Shown here piece after piece: positions 34,726 through 47,535 of a DNA stretch of 64,000 nucleotides. Within the stretch, counting starts at the first letter, position 1; each line of letters opens with the position of its first letter. Source of the stretch: Epiperipatus broadwayi. Lineage: Eukaryota; Onychophora; Udeonychophora; Euonychophora; Peripatidae. Position numbers and translations under genes: made by a program. The stretch lies in the NCBI GenBank assembly GCA_028023455.1, contig JAQFVV010006221.1:3795166-3859165 (forward strand), written 5' to 3'. The notes beneath the pieces were generated by a model. It searched no databases. It saw only the letters and a program-made list of their open reading frames with translations, and had not been told where the DNA came from.

Positions 34726-35284
34726 TGTGTACTAATTATTACTATTAAAAATAGAAACATTATTGGCTGTCCTGATTTTTCAATCGTTTACTATCAACCA
34801 GTTCATCCACATATCAGGAGTTCTTCTTTTCTGACCATCTACATACTGATGAATATATATTTTCTGAAATCAATGAAACATGAGACTCTTTATAAGAATT
34901 CTAACTATAAATTCTACTTATAAAGATAAAAACTAAAAAAACTCAAAATAATATAATATAATATGCTGATAATAAATTTAAATGTATTTTAAATAGAGGC
35001 TATTGCAATTTCTAATGAAAGTATCATTTAATATTTACATTGAACAGTGATTATATAATGTGATATTGATTCTATAAATGTTCACTGTTTATTTCAAAAA
35101 GTACTATGTTCTATACTTAAGTTTTAAATTGCTCTCTCTAATAGATAATTTATTGTTAATATGGTATGCAAAATCCTTAACCTATGCTATCGTTAAACTT
35201 GATTTATAATCTATTGCTTCTTTATTTGCATGAATATGTCTGATTTATTACTATTTCAGTTTAAATTAAATTTAATCATTCTGA
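34726..35284. other. AT-rich spacer
   Basis: A short open frame (34717-34920) begins inside the hairpin and has no recognisable domain. Confidence 0.45.
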
Positions 35285-35475
35285 CATAAAGTACATTAAA
35301 CTGGATTCCAAGAAACTCAAAGACCCAGAAAGAGATCACATGTGAGATGGATAAATGAAATAAGAACAGGTGCTGGCATGATGTAGAGAAGAGAGGCTAG
35401 AGATCAGAAAAGATGGATTGAACTTGAAGAGACCATCCTGCAATGGATTGATAATGTTTGATGATGATGATATAG
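35285..35475 (+). pseudogene. RTE-like LINE 3' end, second copy
   Basis: CTGGATTCCAAGAAACTC, then GTAGAGAAGAGAGGCTAGAG, GATGGATTGAACTTGAAGAG and ATGGATTGATAATG-TTTGATGATGATGAT follow the same order as 5413-5566. It ends in the same TGATG tail. It is strongly 5' truncated, with indels in every frame. Confidence 0.65.
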
Positions 35476-36534
35476 CATTATGTAGCAATGGTAGTATTTG
35501 GATCCATTAAGAATGATGTAACTATACATATTATATAACAGATAATATTATAATTAATGCACATACAACTAATAAGTAAGAGAGCATCCATGTAATATAA
35601 GAATATCTCAAAAATAAAAAGATTTCATAAAAATACTTACATAGTAATACACACTGATTATTGTAAACTAATCAATATCATTTAAATGTATACATTGTGC
35701 TGATCTCTTTAATAATTCCACCTTACTCTTTGACTGAAATATGAGTATCTAACAAACTTCTTTTGAAAATTCTCATTGATGCATCTGCATTAAACAAAAA
35801 TAATAACTTAAGATTTTAACTAAGACATGGATCATCTAAAGCATATTTGATTTTCTTTTTTCATAATAAAATATCCTAAACTATTTTACTTTTCATGGCA
35901 CATCTCAAATATACATAATGAAAGATTATCATATGGGCAGGACAACATTATTTGTATCATGTGGTAAATTATAGAATATATATAAACTTGGACATTATTT
36001 TCTTCTGGATATTTTATCTTAAATACTTCATGACTATGAGTTAACTTCTAGAAATTAAAAATTCAAACAAAAGAAGATAAATGATATAAAAAATATTTTG
36101 TTCTCGAATGTAATGCAGTTATCTTTATCATTTTTCCATGTATACAATTTTCAGTAACATGTAAAAGAAGGCAACTATCAGTTAAAAACAATCCACCATT
36201 ATCAAATTGCAAAATACCATAAAAGCTTTGGTTATATTTAATAAATGAATGATTTTCATTTTAAAACATAATAATTTTAAAACATTAATCAAATATTCAA
36301 ATTATTTGAATAGCTTTATAAAGTTTTAGCTTGATAATAAAGATTAAGATCAATATATGCAACAGGGAGATCAATATTTCATAAGCATTTCCAATATCCT
36401 ATATCATATTAACTCTATTGTGACACACCAAATGCAACATGGTCAATCATAATGAATCATGTGCCAGCTTCACTACAAGGCTATCACAATATCAATATCT
36501 TTACAAAAGAGCCAAAGGTAATCCAGAATATAAA
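35476..36534. other. AT-rich sequence, nothing recognised
   Basis: No gene or repeat boundary is visible. Confidence 0.5.
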
Positions 36535-36790
36535 TCCATATTCTTCAAACACCAAAATACAAAGAGCTATACATTTGAGTCCACAGTAGGCAGTATTGTA
36601 TGCATCAAGACAAATGGCACCAAGCACAAGAACAAGGAAACATGGTATATATATATATATATAAATTCATATTCCTCAAACACCAAAATACAAAGAGCTA
36701 TACATTTGATCCCACAGTAGCCAATATTGTATGCATCAAGACAAAGGACACCAAGTACAAGAACAAGGAAACATGGCATATAGCCCACAG
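36535..36790 (+). repeat. two-unit tandem repeat, period about 131 bp
   Basis: The unit TTCTTCAAACACCAAAATAC at 36541 recurs at 36672. It then continues through AGAGCTATACATTTGA, GTATGCATCAAGACAAA and AAGAACAAGGAAACATGG. A (TA)n tract separates the units. Open frames through this block on both strands are by-products of the repeat. Confidence 0.88.
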
Positions 36791-37704
36791 TTCTAACTCT
36801 ATATACAAAAAGAAATCCTGTTTTCCCCCTTCAACAAAGTGAGCTATCCAATTCACTGCATACATTTGAATAAACTTAAATAAACATATACATATACCTA
36901 TCCTCTACTCAAAATTCAGTGCTATGAATATGAGTCCATAACTAGGTTTTAATAGTGCTACTTTAATTTAAAACATGTAAATCTAATCTTTTTTTTATAA
37001 GTGTCCAAGCATTTGAAAGTCAGATTATATTTGAATAAAAAACGTTTCTACTTCAAATAATTAGACTTACACTATATTGTTATATAATTGCTTAACTTAT
37101 TCTTAAAATGTTTTATAGATTTAATTTTAATATGCCAATGAAACTTTATTTTACTTAGTAACTAAGATTTTTAAATTTTTTTCATGTATGAATGAAATTA
37201 TACATTTGATGAACTTTTAAACTAAATGTCAAGTTGATCTTAATTAAAGAATTCAATTAAGAAATCAGAATTGTAAATCAGGTAACCTAGAACATATTTT
37301 TATCATTTTAAAATCACTAATAACTGTAAGCTGTTTTAAACCTATCAATAACTTTTAGAAGTGTCAAGACATTTAAATTTTCTGAAAAGTTTATTAATTT
37401 ATTAATAGGCCTTTTTTATTTTAATTTACTTATCAATAAATTTAATTAAAGATACAATTTTTACTATAACTTTATAATAAAAAATATTAAATTGTCCATA
37501 AATCTATCATAAAATAAAAGCAATATATCTAAAAAATATAATAATTATCATAATATAAAAATAAATAATAAATAAGTCAAATATTTTTAAAGATATTAAT
37601 TTTAAATTTAATTATAAGTTGTAAATTTTGATTTGTTACTTTTAAAATAAGAGCTTTTTTAAATATTTATAATTATTCTATATAAAATTTACAATAAAAT
37701 GATA
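36791..37704. other. AT-rich sequence, nothing recognised
   Basis: No gene, motif or clear repeat. Confidence 0.5.
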
Positions 37705-37950
37705 TATAAGGAGTTTGAAATTAGACTTTCACATGACCCCCAACTCTCCATGCGATCTCATATTGCTTACCCAACTGATCACACACATGTTGAAAATATA
37801 AATAGTCATCAATATACATATTTTGTGCTAAACCAGCACTAATCAGTTGATCCATATTATCATCTCCACATATATATACAATCACTGTTGAGCTTTATAT
37901 TAACATAGTCAATCTTCATACTTTAATGGACAGGTTTCAAACTACTCCAA
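37705..37950 (+). repeat. hairpin family B, copy B6 (left arm)
   Basis: Begins GGAGTTTGAAATTAGACTTTC and follows the family B left arm (TGTGCTAAACCAGCACTAATC read as two blocks, TTGATCCATATTATCATCTC, AATGGACAGG). It breaks off before the centre. No partner arm is present. Confidence 0.7.
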
Positions 37951-37977
37951 CTCATATAAAGTTACTTACCAGTCATT

Positions 37978-38006
37978 ATTAATATATATATATATATATA
38001 TCATTA

Positions 38007-38057
<51 letters not shown>

Positions 38058-38058
38058 T
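37978..38058. repeat. (TA)n microsatellite
   Basis: Two long TA runs split by TCATTATTAA and TG interruptions. Confidence 0.95.
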
Positions 38059-38969
38059 ATAATGGGATGGCAGTATTATTGGAGTGGAGGTGGGGTGAAC
38101 CTGGCATCCATGGCAAATCTTTCCCAAAATGCAAAAATATTTCAAATAATGAAATTTAAAGTATATGATTTTAGATGTAAGATATAATATTAAGTTTGCT
38201 AGTCAAGATATTAAAATAATGTTTAATATCAAATATATCTATAAGTAATGTTATATATTATAAGAACATGAGAGATCTTAAGAACTCTCAGAGAGATTGT
38301 TAAAGTAACTCTCATTAACTATAAATCCACCAGCATGAAGTCAACAATTAATCTCATGACTGGATTTTAAATGGATCTACTATAGACCAAGCCAACTATT
38401 TAGCTTTTTCCAGCTTGGGATAATTATTTAAACATAACAGTGCTCATCCATCAGAATACATAATAATCATAAAAACAATAATTCTGGGATATTAAAACAT
38501 GATGATCATCAATGCTCTAGCCACTTAGTACCATTAATGTACTGGCCATTATAAAATTAATATTTAATAAGACTAAACTAAAATAAAATGTAGTGTATGG
38601 GCTCTAAAGAATATACTCTTAGTGCCAATCAGGATTCCTGGATACCCCTGCACGAATATGCACCCCCTTTCATAGATCAAATCATTATGTATGAATCTAG
38701 CTTAGAGAACATAAAATCTATAACTGCTACTAAGATCAAGAGATGAAGTAACATAATATTCTAAAAAACTTAGAATCAACTTCACTGGAATAATTTTAAC
38801 AACTGAGTACAAGTTTATTAATAACAATTTTTAAAAAATGAAGTTAAGGTCTCTAGAATAAGGCTATACACATACAAATTAAGCCTTCTGATTTTGATTA
38901 ATATACAATAAAAACTCTCACATTGTGATTTACAATACTCCTAAAGGGTTTAAATAAAATGCATATAAA
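38059..38969. other. unrecognised sequence
   Basis: No gene is recognised. It is slightly less AT-rich than its surroundings near 38060-38120 and 38600-38680. Confidence 0.45.
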
Positions 38970-39560
38970 ATTCACACAGACATGCATTATACTTTTAAAA
39001 TAAACATATTTGAATTGACATTTAATAATAAAAAATCATTAAAATTTATGTATAGCATTGATTAGCATAAAAACAAAATTCAATTTATTACATTGTGGTT
39101 TACATATATGTTCAATATATTTACTTAAAATGCAATAAGCACACAGACATATGGCTTAATAATTTCTAAACATACTTGAATTGTCATAAAATAATAAAAT
39201 AAATAATTAAAATTTACATATAAGTATATATCTGATACACATTGATATATATGCACACAGACATGTGGCGTAATAATTTCTAAACATATTTAAATTGTCA
39301 TTTAATAATCAAATAAATGATTAAAATTTACATATAAGTGTTTATCTGACACACATTGATATTTACACACATAGACAAGTGACAGAAAATTCTGAACATA
39401 TTTAACTTGCCATAAAGTAAAAATACATTATTAAAATTTACCTATGCTGTCTACATGACACACATTGGTATTTTCACATAGATGTATAGTACAATTGATG
39501 AATAATTTGTTAACCTATTTGAAGTCATCAAAGTAATAAAATTGTTAACATCTTTCACAA
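38970..39560 (+). repeat. minisatellite, about 5 units of ~110 bp
   Basis: Each unit begins CACACAGACAT-like (about 38977, 39139, 39253, 39366, 39475). It continues through TAATTTCTAAACATA, a TTGTCAT-AATAATAAAAT block and ATTAAAATTTACATATAAGT, then ATCTGATACACATTGATAT. The first and last units are the most diverged, as is common in ageing arrays. Confidence 0.8.
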
Positions 39561-39921
39561 TTAAGTCCATTGAATATATACAATATTCACACATGTATGT
39601 GTATATATATAAAAAGTAATATGAATCAGTTATTAAATATAAGTCTACTTTTTTCTTTAAACAATACTATAAATTTTTGACAGAATTTACAAAAGTTCTT
39701 TTTTATCAGGTTAATTTTAATTAATTATAAATATCTTTTTAAAAAAAATACTCTGGCAAATTTCTTGGTTTGCTTTTTTCTACTCTAAAAGATTTTGGAG
39801 TTTTAAAAGTGTCTATGAAGCAATCTTTTCATTCAAGCAAAATTTTACCTGCTTTCTTTTAAAATATATAGATTTTTAAATGTCATTTTCACTAACAAAA
39901 TTATTTAAATAATCAATCTCA

Positions 39922-39952
<31 letters not shown>

Positions 39953-41026
39953 TATCACAGGTTGCTCTTAACATTTTTAAATTTAAAATATAGATTTTAA
40001 AATGTCTTTTTTATTTATTTTTAAAAAATTAATGGTCAATAAATCAAATCTTTATGCTTAGACTTTTAATCCTAGCAAAATTATTTACTAGTTTTACTTT
40101 TTTTAAAAATATAGATTTTTAAAATGTCATTTTATATATATAATACTATTCACCATATATGTTTATTTGTGATTCTCTGCTTGCAGATAAATTAGCATAT
40201 GTACAAAACAATTCACCAGAAAGATAAGGCATTCTCTTGGTGACCTAGTGTTGATAAAACAGGTATAATTAGGTAATTTCTGGTCGGAAGTGGTCTCCTT
40301 TCTGTCTAGAACTTAATAGACTTTAGGCTAGCAACTGTTTTCTAGAACACATTCAAAGCTATAAAACACAAATAAGTTGGGTCATTTTCTTCCAGGTGAA
40401 TTCAAACTCCACCATCATGAATTACAGAGCCATTGCTGGACTTGCCCCTTTGCCTTCCTTTAGATCTTCATGAATGCTGTGTATAACTCTCCAAACACCA
40501 ACTACTCTGGCCAACTGCTTCTCAAAAAAAATTACTAGTCAAACATCTCTAATACTTTTATCAACCATTTTATATAGTCAGCTGTGGTGATAAAAACACT
40601 AATTTAAAATGTTTTATCTCTCTTAATCTTTTCAAATCACTTTTAATTAAAAGCTACTTTTGAAAGCAATTTTGAAATTTTATCAAAAGTATCTATAAGT
40701 TTTTACTTTTAACATTTTTTTAATAAATAGAAATGTATGCAAGCAGTAATGATCACTTTAACATGCTTGTTTTTAATTGCAAAATCAGAATTCAATAAAA
40801 ATATTTATTAGACATTTTTAACTATTTATTTCATAATGGAACTTTTAAATTCAGAATTATTTAACTCTTTACTGAGGTTTTTTTATTCTAGGGATATGAA
40901 GAAAATATCTACAAAATTTTTGTTGGTTGTGTCTATTTTTGTTTTTCCTTTTAACTTTATATATATTTGTGCACATACACTGTTATTGTTTGCCATGTAA
41001 CATACCTGTTTCAATATATATATATA
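39561..41026. other. AT-rich sequence with weak repeats
   Basis: A phrase like AAAATATAGATTTTTAAAATG recurs at about 39863, 39985 and 40110. This suggests a strongly decayed tandem array. No gene is seen. Confidence 0.45.
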
Positions 41027-41650
41027 TATATTCATAGTATTATTTTCAGAGCTTCCATGTAATAAAAATATAATAGCTAAATAGCTGATATTCCAGTTCA
41101 ATAACAAATACTTTCCTCAGAGCTTCTTCTTTCTCGAATCATAAGAATGTGTGTGGTAAGATTTAAAATCATTATTTTTTCTCTTGTTATTTTTTCTTTA
41201 TTTTCAAATTCTATTGGTTGAGAAGTTTTAAAAAATATTTTGTCCTTCAATGGCTTTTTCCAAATATTTTTCATTTTTTTTAATTCACATTTTTTATTTC
41301 ATCTCTTAGGTCATTGAAAAATCTTTATAGCTTCCTTTAGCAGTCTCTAGACATATGGAGATTTTTAAAAAAACTAAGAGCATAAATAAAATGGGACTTA
41401 AAAAAAATTAACAATTTGGAAAAAGCTATTGGAGGATAAAAAAATTGTAAACTTCTCAACCAACAGAATTTGAGAATTAGGAGAAAATAACATGTGAAAA
41501 AATAAAGATTTTAAATCTCACCACACACATTCTTATGATTTGAGAAAGAAGATCTGAGGAAAGCACTGAAATATCATCTATTTGGCTATTATATTTTTAT
41601 TACATAGAAGATCCCAAAAATAATACTATGAATTCATTTATCCATGAGAA
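41027..41650. repeat. large inverted repeat (arms about 240 bp)
   Basis: The left arm (about 41027-41270) and right arm (about 41405-41650) pair with moderate divergence. Paired blocks include TTCATAGTATTATTTT with its complement at 41615-41632, and TAAAAATATAATAGC with GCTATTATATTTTTA (41586-41600). CATAAGAATGTGTGTGG pairs with CACACACATTCTTATGA (41522-41538), and ATTGGTTGAGAAG pairs with CTTCTCAACCAAC (41453-41465). The centre is about 130 bp. There is no coding content. The arms are more diverged than in the element at 9624-10086, so this one is older. Confidence 0.8.
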
Positions 41651-41979
41651 TATTAGTATATTGTAACACTAGCAAGATATATATTATAAAGCTTACATAT
41701 TTCATAATTTAATATATGATTAAATTTATTTGAAAAAATACTTAAAGAAATAATTATTTAAGAAGTAGATTTAAAACATAGTTTTGCAAAAGTAAAAAAT
41801 TGTGTATATTTTTCTTTTAAAAGAGAATAAAGCTTTTATTGAAAAGCAGATGGGGAAAAGAATTAGAAAAAAAGATTTAAAGAAAACTCTCCTTTTTATA
41901 AGTTAAAATTAAGTCAAAAGAAGGAATGTGTAAAAAAATAAATGTTAGTGAAAAATCAAAAATAAATAATTAGTCTTGT
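41651..41979. other. AT-rich spacer
   Basis: No gene is recognised. Confidence 0.5.
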
Positions 41980-42016
41980 GTTGTTAGCCGAGAGGTATCG
42001 CAGCCACCATGCAAAA
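41980..42016 (+). mobile_element. SINE type 1, head fragment
   Basis: TTGTTAGCCGAGAGGTATCG followed by CAGCCACCATGCAAAAG matches the A-box head of the type 1 SINE, then stops before the B box. Confidence 0.5.
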
Positions 42017-44269
42017 GATTAATTAATTAATGTAGATTTCCAGTAAGATTTCTTATTGATAATAATATTGAAATTGCAATAATTAAAAACTATGTAAGCT
42101 ATCTCTTCAGCATAAAAGTAATGAGATAGTAGATTAATCTAGAAAAAGATTAGATTATGGAAAAATATAAAAATCAATTAAAGAAAAATGTAAATTTAAT
42201 TAAAAATAGATTTGAAACTATGAAAGAAAAAGAACAATGAAAAAAAAGTATGAAAAGTTGTAACTGTCTATTGTTAATATTTTCCCTCTTGAGTCTGTAA
42301 ATAATTCTGATCTTCATGCTGTCATTGAGTGATTATGTTATTGATTGCTCCAGAGATTCAAAAATTTAAGGACAGAATAGAGCCAGTCATGATTACTGCA
42401 GAAAATATTATTGCAGAAGCTACAGAGCTAGAAACATGTATTTCTAGACCATCTTAGATGTGCTTGAGTGGGCTTTAGGCCCCAAAGTCCTCTGCTTAAA
42501 TCAACTGTCCATGCCTGGAACCAATGCTTAAGTTATGAAATAAATGTTGCTACTCTCTCTGTCTCTTCCATTGTCAAGTCTCAGAATGGAAGACAAGACC
42601 TAAAACTATCACTGGAGACCAAAAAGCCAATCAGTTGGAAAGTAACACTGATGCAAAACAAAACCAAATGAACTGTGTCATCTAATATCATAAAAGCCTA
42701 GGTAAATATATTTTGATCACTGTCTATAGACACTTTATATTTTTTAAATGAAATGAACTCTAATGAAGGACTATATAAATTTAACATGAGCTAATCATTT
42801 ATAATTTTATTATGTTATTTTATATTATATTGGATATGTCTGTGTATGAATAAATATTGTTTGCTTAATTATTATGTCATCTATTCTCTTTCTCTCTTGT
42901 CACTGTGTCACCATTTGGTTAAAGATATAAATGTTTATATATGATAAGTTAATGAACTGAATCTCCTGAATAAAAGTAGAAGATAGCATGGGATATTTTA
43001 AGAACTGGATTGTATGCCTGCCATCTAAACATGTTGGCTATATAACTTATAGTTGACTAGCACCTGAGTTTTTTCCTCAAAAACAAATAAAATGCTTTGG
43101 AAAGCATGTTTTTGTTCAAGTAGTCAAGATGGGCTGTGGTCAGGAAATGTGATCATGTTATAATTTGTATAGCCTTATCTGGCCATGGGTGTCATTGATG
43201 GCTATGCTTTCAATGATATTCTCCCCTCTGCTTGAAGTGCCAGTTCATTCTTGTAAGATTTAGAGATATTAAAGTAAATATTAAAACTTATTAAAGTTTA
43301 GATTCCAAAAGATATTAAAAGGTTGTATTTAAAAGAATTTAAACTGAGCAATAATAAGGCTTATTCAGAGGTGCCTGGTACAAATGCTGTCCAATGTGGT
43401 AGCCAAAGTGCCATAAATGACTGAGCAAACTTTAAAAAAAGAAGTCTGAATGTAAAAATTAAAATAGGTGCTAAATTGTGCAGAATAAAAGTGAAATCAG
43501 TGAGCAGTGTGAGAAGAGAAAAGCTTAAATATGTGTGTGTTTAAATAACACACATACAGAATCAATTTTTAAAAATAAAAATATTTTGGGGCACATGAGG
43601 GAGATTCCACTCTTTCACATGGAATCAGCTGAGTAAGGAGGCTATGATAACTATAGATTATAGCCATATTCAAGCTGCTTCTTACTTCTGGTGGAATCCC
43701 TTATTTACAAAACCAGTTATGTTCAAAGAATATAGATGGTCCTTATTAGCAAGCTATTGGAGAGAATAGCAACAAGTAAACATTAAACATCAGGTGTCAC
43801 AGGATAAATGGCAACCTGGTGAATCTTTCACATAATATACAACAAATGTTGATTGCAACGGAACACAAAACAGTAGAGCAGATAATCAAAGATAGTATAT
43901 ATAATTATGGCCAATAATAAAAGGACAAAATTAGTGTCAAATCAGGTCTGGGTAAACATGTGAATAGGAAAGGAAGAACACAACCATGTTTTTCTTATTT
44001 TGGAGGGATTAATCCATGAAGTCATGCTGGAGTTGGATTTCATGCATAGAGTGGGCAATGTGTTGGACTATATGTTGAATTGAATAAAACTAAATGATAA
44101 GATATTGAGGCTTGCGTCAGACAAAATGCAAAAATACACCATGACATGTTGCATACAAAATACGGATGTAAAAATGGAAATATGCATAAAAGAATCAAAA
44201 TTTATAAATAATTACCAAAGAAAGAAACTGGATCAGGCATTGAGCAAATAGGAAAAAGTACAATGTCTT
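42017..44269. other. unrecognised sequence, possible decayed elements
   Basis: Patches at 42430-42660, 43100-43250 and 43590-44100 are less AT-rich and could be decayed coding sequence of mobile elements. A short frame at about 43995-44090 (IHEVMLELDFMHRVG) faintly resembles the end of an LTR-element protease, but nothing around it supports that. No gene is called. Confidence 0.35.
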
Positions 44270-45520
44270 TATATATGACATTCAAAACATTAAGAATATT
44301 CTATAAGTCATCTTTTGAACTTGAGAAAATGGAACAATCATCAGCAAATTGTAAATCCAAAATCTAAAAAGAAAAAATTATTGTTTTCACCTTTAATTGA
44401 ATTAAATTAAACATTCCACTACCAAATCTAAATTGTGTCTTGATCCCTGTTTTATCAAGCTACCTATAAACAATTCAAAAAAATTGAAAACAATGTTGGA
44501 ACAAATATGAAACTTTGTTTAACACCAGTTTCCATTTTAAATGCTTCAGATTCTCCATCGATAGAACTTCCTCTCATTCCATCATATAGAAGTTCTATGA
44601 TATAAATAAATTTTCATAAATAACCAACTAATTTCAAATAATGTCACATACTTGTCCTATTAATTGAATCTAATGCTTTGACCAAATAAATAAAAAGATT
44701 ATAAAAATTTCTGCTTTGTTCTGAGCACTTTTCTTGTATTTGCCTAACAACAAATACCACCTTGCTAGTTGATTATTCTAAACCACATTGAGTTTTGGAT
44801 TCTATAACTGGAAACAATCTACTCAGCAAAATTCTTGAAAAGTATTTTTCCAGTAGTGGATAATAATGATATTCCATGATAATTACTGCAATCTTGTCTA
44901 TTCCCTTTGTTTTTAAAAAATTGGAACCATAAAACATCCTTAAATTCAGGTGGCACAATTTTGTGAGTCCATATATTTATAAAAACATCTAATATTTTTG
45001 AAGTTAACATATCACCACCATATTTTTAAACTTCTCTGGATATTTCATCAGGATCTGCAATCTTTTCATTTTTAGGTCACCAAACGCTGATTTGATTTCA
45101 TTAAATTCGATATCTTTGTTCAAGTCAAAATGGGTAGATAAAATGAATATTTTCTTAATAGTCATCATTTCAATTCTTGTATTATTATTCAAAATATATT
45201 TAAAATAATCCTTTCATCTATTCAAAATATCATTCTAAACATATATGGGAGAATTATTACTGGATTCAATAGGATTGTGATACCATTTCTTGGTTCCATA
45301 TGTTGCTTTCAATGCATCAAAAAAAAGATTGATAATGACCACAAAAAGTATCTTCTTTGCAGTTTAATCCAATCATTTTAAGCCTTCTTGTTAATCATTA
45401 AACTTTTGTCTTGAGATGTTTATATTTATTATGAAGATCCACATTTAATCAATTCTTCAGCTGAGAATAAAATGCCATGTTTCCTTTTTAAGTCATTAAT
45501 AATATGATGAGAACCAATCA
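44270..45520 (-). pseudogene. LINE reverse transcriptase relic
   Basis: On the minus strand, from high to low coordinates. First comes a W-K-x-Y-F-like linker (about 45180-45250) and KSAFGDLKMKR, the pre-RT block (about 45060-45100). Next are FKDVLWF and KNKGNRQDCSNYHGISLLS, the RT fingers with the N-Y-x-G-I-S-L-L signature (about 44850-44950), then TQCGLE (about 44780). FADDCSIFS, the catalytic motif C, lies at 44337-44348 and beyond. The frames shift several times and stops are present. The order matches LINEs in which RT begins F-K-D-A...N-K-G-N-R. The relic at 32490-33450 appears to be the same family. Confidence 0.7.
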
Positions 45521-46091
45521 GGAGTCTTTTTTAGTGAACTCAAGAATACATTTACTTGCATCCATAACACATTCTTTAAGAGAATTATATGTTTCATTAA
45601 CATAGTATAATATACATTTGATTTGAGATTTTTTTATTGATTTGTGATAAACTATTAAATTGGAAGCAAAATTACAAAAACTGTAATAGTTTTTCTGATT
45701 CACAAATGAGATATTCATAGATGTGAAGAAACTTTCTTTGTTTGTTTGATAAAATTAAGCCAGCCTTTATAGTCTGCAGTTTAGGAGATTCTTGAAGATA
45801 TTACATACATTAAATAACACATCAGAATATATGAATCATGTGATCAAGTGAAGTGGCTGCTGAAAGGGAAAGATTTTTAGGCTAATTACTCAGACATTAT
45901 ATGTTCAATCAAACACTTCTCCCATTTATATACTAATATGTATGCTTTGAATAAATAGACAAAAAAAAAATATTTAAAATTTTTCTTTGGTAAACATGTT
46001 ACAAGTGGGCTCTGACATTTTGATCATCCCTAGTTCTCTGATTTCTTTTGTAATTTTTCTCATTGTTCTTTCATTTTAAGCAAAATATTTT
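45521..46091. other. AT-rich sequence
   Basis: This may still contain the decayed 5' portion of the LINE at 44270-45520. No motif proves it. Confidence 0.4.
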
Positions 46092-46544
46092 TATAGGGGA
46101 TTTACACAGAGGCAAACTCTACATACAGTAACATCACTCAGTGAAAGCCATAGTAATCAATGGATGCATGAAGATTTGTACATAAAATCACTATCTAGTA
46201 CCTATTCATCCAATATTCCCAGAGTAGTTTCTAGCTTGTAATTTTCATCACTGAGGAGTCTTGGATCTGAGAGCACTGCATCTAAATCTTAGGCTCTAAT
46301 GCAACCTTTTAGTAGCTACCCTTTACTTATTAGCTAGATATAAAGCTTTGAATCCAAAAGCTAGAATCTGGTCTGGGGATATTGGATGAATAGGCAGTAG
46401 ATAAGGATTTTATGCACAAACCTTCTTGCTTTCTTTAATTACTTGGGTTTGCACTGAGTGGTTTTATTGTATGGAGAGGTTTACCTCTATGTAAACAGCT
46501 TGTCTAAACATAAAAAATATAATTATGTGATGTATAGGGGATTT
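46092..46544 (+). mobile_element. hairpin family A, copy A3 (complete) with 12-bp TSD
   Basis: TATAGGGGATTT is found at 46092-46103 and 46533-46544. The 429-bp element starts ACACAGAGGCAAACTCTAC. Its left arm (to about 46260) pairs with the right arm (about 46360-46495, ending GGAGAGGTTTACCTCTATG). A roughly 100-bp loop holds the block AGAGCACTGCATCTAAATC, also seen in A1. After the right arm it continues about 40 bp to the constant-type end TAATTATGTGATG. This is the most complete copy and the best reference for the family. Confidence 0.9.
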
Positions 46545-47535
46545 GTAGAAACATCATCCAATCTTAAATTTATCCTGATGTATAATTATAATATATTAAC
46601 AAAAAAACATGCATTAAATTATATCTTAGCCATATGAAAAGATTAAACAAAAGCTTTCTGCTTCTAGGTTTTATTAAAATAATTTAATATATTTTAGAGA
46701 TTTTTATATAACCAAGACGGCTAATCCTTTTCTCCAATATTTCATTAATGAATTCTAACCTTTTCTAGTTTTTTTAAACAGAAGATTATATGTTAAATAC
46801 GAAAATATAAATGTAGTTTTAACTTAATTTACCTAAGAATGCTAAATTATTTACATTGAAATACTAAATAGATTAATTGGAAAATAATTTTTACCTTAAA
46901 TTAAAATAACATTATTTAATAATTGTCCTGTTCATTTATCTCATTCACACACATCTATTCATATATAACTTTATATAATGCCAGTGCAAATCTTGGCTCA
47001 AATTCAATAGATTCGATTCTTAAATGTTTATTTTATTTTTTATATTCCCATAATGGCTTAGTTGGTCTTATTATTTTTTTCAAAAAACTACTATATATCA
47101 AGCTTACTCATGAATATATGTATGTATGTGTGTAAAAAGGGTAAAACAGTTATTCTAAAACCCTATCATAGAGAGTCAATGAAGAAGATCTTAATAGGAT
47201 TTCCATTTTCTAATTGGTGAAAGTCATCTTTATTTTATCCTTTCGTCAGAATACGGGTATCCAATTAGTTATGGACTAGCTACCTAAAATTAAAAAACAA
47301 CAACTCACTGGTTAGAACTTAAAAAAATGTTAAGTTTGCCAAATATCTATTTGAACACACAACATAGTTTTTATTTTTATACACACATATACAGTATATT
47401 ATTTCTTTTAAAGTTTCAATTATATATATATATATATGTATGTGTGTGTATGTATTAAACAAAAACTTTAAGTTTAATATTTATGCGATTCAACTAATAA
47501 TTAATCAAAATTACCCCAAATTCACAACCCAATCA
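46545..47535. other. AT-rich sequence
   Basis: No gene is recognised. There is a (TA)n run near 47421-47437. Confidence 0.5.

Noticed and set aside
36439-36842. Overlapping open frames on both strands
   Set aside because: They follow from the 131-bp tandem duplication; the repeated peptides reflect DNA repetition.
38970-39560. CRISPR-like regular repeats
   Set aside because: Units are about 110 bp, diverged and contiguous with no unique spacers; this is a minisatellite in a eukaryotic context.
43995-44090. Possible LTR-element protease fragment
   Set aside because: Only a few residues fit, and neither the D-S/T-G triplet nor an adjacent RT is present.
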